A DNA stretch of 64,000 nt from contig NW_026251417.1 in assembly GCF_025118155.1 (NCBI RefSeq), forward strand, positions 186,001 through 250,000. Reading direction: 5' to 3'. Of this stretch, positions 60,154 through 64,000 are shown piece by piece. This DNA comes from Cokeromyces recurvatus (taxonomy: Eukaryota; Mucoromycota; Mucoromycetes; Mucorales; Mucoraceae). The position numbers were made by a program, and so were the translations under genes. Numbering within the stretch: the first letter of the stretch is position 1; every line of letters starts with the position of its first letter. The notes beneath the pieces are model-generated. The model searched no databases. It was not told the DNA's origin and saw nothing but the letters and a program-made list of their open reading frames with translations.

Positions 60154-60627
60154 ATGAAAAAAAATATGCCAATACATAAAAACATTCGTAATCATCCTTA
60201 TCAACTTGAATATGCTTTATTCCAGCAGCAAAGCTACAAGAACGCTAGTAATGTACAACAACTAATACCGATAAAAGCAACTATCAATAGTCATTTCACT
60301 TGGTTAGTTTTCATTCATTCAAAGTGGGTTCCCTTCGCAAGCATAAATCAATATAAACTTGAACAAACGTTAGGATTAGGTGGAACCTTTGTGGATATTG
60401 AAGATGGCTTATTTCCTAGAGTGAAAAAAGTACGTGTATTTCCAAAAGCAAACTATTTGAGTTATCTGGGAATAAAGTATCGTTTGTCAAGAGTGATGCA
60501 GCCTCATGAGCTTAATGAATTTGAAGCTATTATAAAAGAAGATGATTTAATAGATGATCCTGCTATTAATCGAATACTATTACAACCTCCACCTAATTTT
60601 ACATGTAATAATAGACTATTATCATAG
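60154..60627 (+). CDS. small protein with WWE-like domain, function unknown
   Basis: The open frame from MKKNMPIHKN gives 157 residues. The core reads INSHFTWLVFIHSKWVPFAS, then INQYKLEQTLGLGGTFVDIE and KKVRVFPKANYLSYLGIKYR with LSRV. The order Trp, W-x-P-F, x-L-E, glycine loop, V-x-V, Y-x-L-x-R resembles WWE domains (W-x-P-Y, LE, and a final R-x-R-R), which bind iso-ADP-ribose or partner proteins in PARPs, E3 ligases and DDHD lipases. This is pattern reading only. An acidic helix and a Pro-rich tail follow (LQPPPNFTCN). A splice acceptor directly before the ATG suggests that the gene may have an upstream exon, so the N-terminus is uncertain. Confidence 0.45.
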   Translation: MKKNMPIHKNIRNHPYQLEYALFQQQSYKNASNVQQLIPIKATINSHFTWLVFIHSKWVPFASINQYKLEQTLGLGGTFVDIEDGLFPRVKKVRVFPKANYLSYLGIKYRLSRVMQPHELNEFEAIIKEDDLIDDPAINRILLQPPPNFTCNNRLLS

Positions 60628-61735
60628 CAGAAGCATATCATTTTTTTTTGTAATACTTCACGTGAGCTACATAAAAACGATCACGAATTGTAGAAACATG
60701 TATTTATATGTACATTCCTATTTTAGTAAATTGCTTTGGTTCTAGTTTGTAAAATCGTAAAATAAATTGGTAGCCAGATGACAAAGTAATAATGTATTAT
60801 TTGATTAATATATAACACAAGATATTAAATAATAAAAAAAAAATTTAAAGATTGAATGCAGTATATTGACTATAAAATAAATAACCAAGTCTATATGAAG
60901 GAATAAAGTAAAGTCTCCTACTATAAGTGAAGCATGGTTATGATGAATTACTTTATACTTGAGATCTATTCTATAATTGCGGCATCTTGGTTTTATATAG
61001 TCTTTCAAGACTTATATATATATTTATATATGCGTCTCCTATATGTACGGCTTGCTTGTAATCTATTCAAATGATCAAATATTAGTTGAATACTTGTTAT
61101 ATTCTTTATAGCTTCTATATTGCATTCAATAGGAGCAAAAAGTCATCCTGTTAGAGGGAGCCCAGGATTATAAGCCATTATAGTCTTCCTTTAGTTTATA
61201 TTCTTATATGTAATTTTGATTTTGAAAGTCTAGAACATGAGTAAACAGTACTACACATTTGAAAGTATATCAACTCATTAGATAAGTGCTTTGAACGCAT
61301 CTTGTTAAAATATTAAATTTATTAGTAACTTTCGGGGGGGGATGTATATATCGTTAGCAAGTATGAAAAATATCTGTAATACATAGATCAAATGTTCAAC
61401 CAAGTGCAGTATAGAAATGTATAATTTATTTATATGCAGAAATAAATACTGCCCCTTATGGCCTAATTGATTTGACTTGACTAGATGTTAAATACATGTA
61501 TATAATAAATTTTTATTAAAATACCCTACAGCTTTATATGAACATAAGATAATCTTACATTAAAAAATAAAAAGGGAAAACAAAATAAACTAAAACAAAA
61601 AGGCCCTAGGATGTGGGAAAGACGATAGGATAGAGGAGTAAAAATAAAAAATGTACAGCATATTTCTTAATGACTTTTTCAGGAACTAAGTTTAAAAGGT
61701 AGTGGCAAATATTGAACCACCTGTTCTATTACGAG

Positions 61736-61769
61736 TTATGATGATTAAGGCTGTTATTAATCATCATAA
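61736..61769. repeat. perfect 13-bp inverted repeat (hairpin)
   Basis: The left arm TTATGATGATTAA (61736-61748) and right arm TTAATCATCATAA (61757-61769) are exact reverse complements around the 8-base loop GGCTGTTA. The arms hold no long homopolymer, so chance is less likely than for the other AT palindromes in the window. Confidence 0.9.
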
Positions 61770-62425
61770 TATTTAATCTAATAAAAGAACAAACGTATAA
61801 TGTTTTGTTGTAATTACTAATAAGAGTAATAATCATGTAACATTTGAGTAGCATTTAATACGCATATATAAACCTAGTAATCTGTATATTCATATACATA
61901 TTTATAAAGCTGAAATCATTATACATGTATTATTCTTTTGAACTTCTGAATGTTTCTTTCATTTGTTATAGATTTATAATATCCATTACATAATAGCTCT
62001 TTTATTTTGGCGTATGCTGCTGTTATTCATATCCTTATATAAAGAGACATATACATACATACAGTGCCTATATTCTCTTTTATTGTAATATATAGCATAA
62101 GTGGAAATGTTTAGAGTTGTATTGATTGTATACTGTATAATAATGGAATTATACTAAAGTCTATAAATAGAAAGAATTTATATAAGCAGCAACAGAATAA
62201 AAAAAAAGGGGGGAAACTTGGAATTTAATATGTATGATGATCTACATCTAAAGTGTAACAAAGGTAAACAGAGTCATATCGTTAAATGTCCATTAATAGA
62301 AAACAATAAGCCACAATAAAGCACTGTGCCTATTAGAAACCTTTTGTTTATATGGAAAAAAAAATATAAATAGGGGAAGAAAAATAGATTTTTTTCTTTT
62401 TCTTTTTTTCTTTTCCTTTGTGAAA

Positions 62426-62559
62426 GTGATATTCTGAGGATATTGGTCACTATAAACAATAAATCGTCAGTGATATTCTCCGGATAATGGTCACTCTAAA
62501 TAATAAATCCCCCAGTGAAGTTATTTGGATGTATTGGTCACTTAAAATATTCAATCCCG
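62426..62559. repeat. three-unit imperfect tandem repeat, 44-45 bp period
   Basis: The units start at 62426, 62470 and 62515. Each begins GTGA, holds a shared core of the type TTCT..GGATA, has TGGTCAC 19-21 bases later, and ends in an A/T-rich AATAAATC or AATC stretch. Units 1 and 2 differ at only a few positions; unit 3 is more diverged. GTGA and TCAC are inverted relative to each other in each unit. Confidence 0.9.
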
Positions 62560-64000
62560 AGAGTATCTTTCATCTGGTGTTTTCACGTCTCTCGTTAAAT
62601 AAAACTGTGAAAGGAAGCACATAATGATCAACCTCCACGATTGGTTGCTTCTGGAAACAGTAGTCTTTTTTTTATTATTATATAAAAGAAAGCTACTGGC
62701 TAATTGGATCATTACCCCTTTTTTATTATTAATTATAAATGAAAAAAAAAACTTTTATGTAATAACGACTTGTAGAAGAAGATTCAATACTAACTAAATG
62801 AGCTTTGTAGTTGTTTATGTACTGCATTGATTATCATCTTTATAAGTTGGTGTAAAGACTAGCAAACAGGATTATTAAATAAATTAGTAACACCAATAAG
62901 AATAAAAACAAAACGGATTTTAGTTGTAATATTCTAATTAAAAATAGCAATATAGACCATCGTGATAGTAGACAGCTATACTATGAGGTTGTTAAAGTCA
63001 ACATTAATTACGAAAACAAGAGGATCATACGTATGACTAAAGATTTAATAATATTACCAAAGCCTTTAAAAGATATGTTGGATAATTTGATTGTTAAAAA
63101 AAAGGACTACTCTAAAGGAGTATAAACATTCAAAATTCTCCACTCAAGATTATTAATGTTGTAACTAACCACTACAGGTCAATTTTCTAATTCTGTATTA
63201 CAAGATTAATATGGAGATAAGAGTTAAAGATTTTAAGATATAAGATAGATAAAAAAAATGGATGCTAAAATATTTTCAGTGTTTGTTTAAGTTTAGTAGG
63301 TAAGATAAGGAATGACCTTATTCTGAAAGCCAATAAAGAGAAACAAAATGAGAGTCAACGAGTAGATAGCTGCCTAAAAAAGATACTAATTATACGACTC
63401 TAGTCACATTAAATTCTACTAAATATGCCATAGTATAGAAATGGTTTATTTATATCGCTTTTATTATATATCATTATAAAAAAGACTAGTGAAGTTAATG
63501 AGACTGAGAAATAGTTCGAAAGGCCAATTCTTTTATTTATAATTTTATATTTAAAAATATCCGAGATCAGTAGGAAAGTAGTAGCTACAACTGAATCATA
63601 CTTTGTATATTTTAATAAAGTATGCAATGTCTTTAAATCCATATATCCTAAAGAAGTGCGTAAATGAGCTATTAAAATTCCATGTTAAATATTATATATT
63701 GTGTACTTGGATACTTTTAATCGAGGGTTGAGGAAAAAAAAAGAATCTAAGCTTGCAGCTGCAACTTTCTGTGAAATACTACTTATTTGGGTAAACAATA
63801 CGCCTAATTAAATAGGTTGATCCAAACTTGAGTAGCTAGCAATCTATTGCTGTGCCAATTATAAGCTTATATCTGAACTAAACATTGAGAACGATACGTG
63901 AATAATATAGGGAGCAAATATATGTTATATTTGATTTCTTTAGGGTTTATATATTGAATATGCATTCTATACTGATATCTAACTTTTTTATGTTTTTTCT

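Larger units (their letters stand above)
60628..64000. other. 3.4-kb gene-free right end
   Basis: I find no supported gene. The region is AT-rich. It holds a 13-bp inverted repeat at 61736-61769, a three-unit tandem repeat at 62426-62559 and small open frames at 62274-62459 and 63409-63642 without features. A piece near 63030-63125 can be read as TKDLIILPKPLKDMLDNL, possibly element debris. No gene enters from the right edge. Confidence 0.5.

Noticed and set aside
62274..62459. small minus-strand open frame beside the tandem repeat
   Set aside because: It overlaps the repeat and a purine-rich tract, with no features of a protein.

Overview
This is a very AT-rich fungal nuclear segment. It is full of poly-A and poly-T runs, and its genes carry many short introns with GT..AG borders and a branch site close to the acceptor. 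Gene content (PSMA4, UTP6, GNA1, RBBP4, farnesyltransferase beta, HP1, MNR2-type CorA) is plainly eukaryotic and fungal. Several membrane families and a degenerate zinc-knuckle element resemble those I know from Mucoromycota, so an early-diverging filamentous fungus of the Mucorales type is the best guess. That is inference from family resemblance, not from a search. Gene models were built by hand from splice signals, reading-frame phase and family similarity. Where I summed the exons, the total is a whole number of codons.

0-24.8 kb is gene-dense. In order it holds a RhoGDI, a Bax-inhibitor-like protein, a RAX1-like RGS membrane protein, an unnamed multi-pass membrane protein, an HP1 protein with a very long acidic N-terminus, TMEM19/DUF92, proteasome alpha-3, UTP6, a CorA/MNR2 magnesium transporter, a lipid-droplet hydrolase, an HDA2/HDA3-like histone deacetylase subunit, a NagD-type HAD phosphatase, TMEM242 and an Msn2-type zinc-finger factor. 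24.8-27.6 kb is gene-poor and holds a decayed mobile-element relic with two zinc-knuckle remnants. 27.6-33.2 kb holds a SAM + HMG-box factor, an Rpp21/Snm1-type RNase P/MRP protein and a secreted cysteine-repeat, GPI-type protein. 33.2-37.4 kb shows no convincing gene.

37.4-60.6 kb is dense again: a second unnamed multi-pass membrane protein, an IGHMBP2/HCS1-type helicase, GNA1, an acid/steryl-ester lipase, a tail-anchored EEP phosphodiesterase, a secreted family-8 polysaccharide lyase, RBBP4/MSI1, farnesyltransferase beta, protein phosphatase inhibitor 2 and a small WWE-like protein. The last 3.4 kb is non-coding but holds a three-unit tandem repeat with palindromic ends and a perfect 13-bp hairpin.

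There is no operon-like system. Thematic links are chromatin (HP1, HDA2/3-like, RBBP4), G-protein signalling and prenylation (RhoGDI, RGS protein, farnesyltransferase beta) and cell wall or secretion (GNA1, PL8 lyase, GPI protein). I did not find an obvious new defence or biosynthetic system. The best leads for novelty are the two unnamed membrane families, the SAM-HMG architecture, the HP1 acidic extension, the bacterial-looking HAD phosphatase and the non-coding repeat structures.
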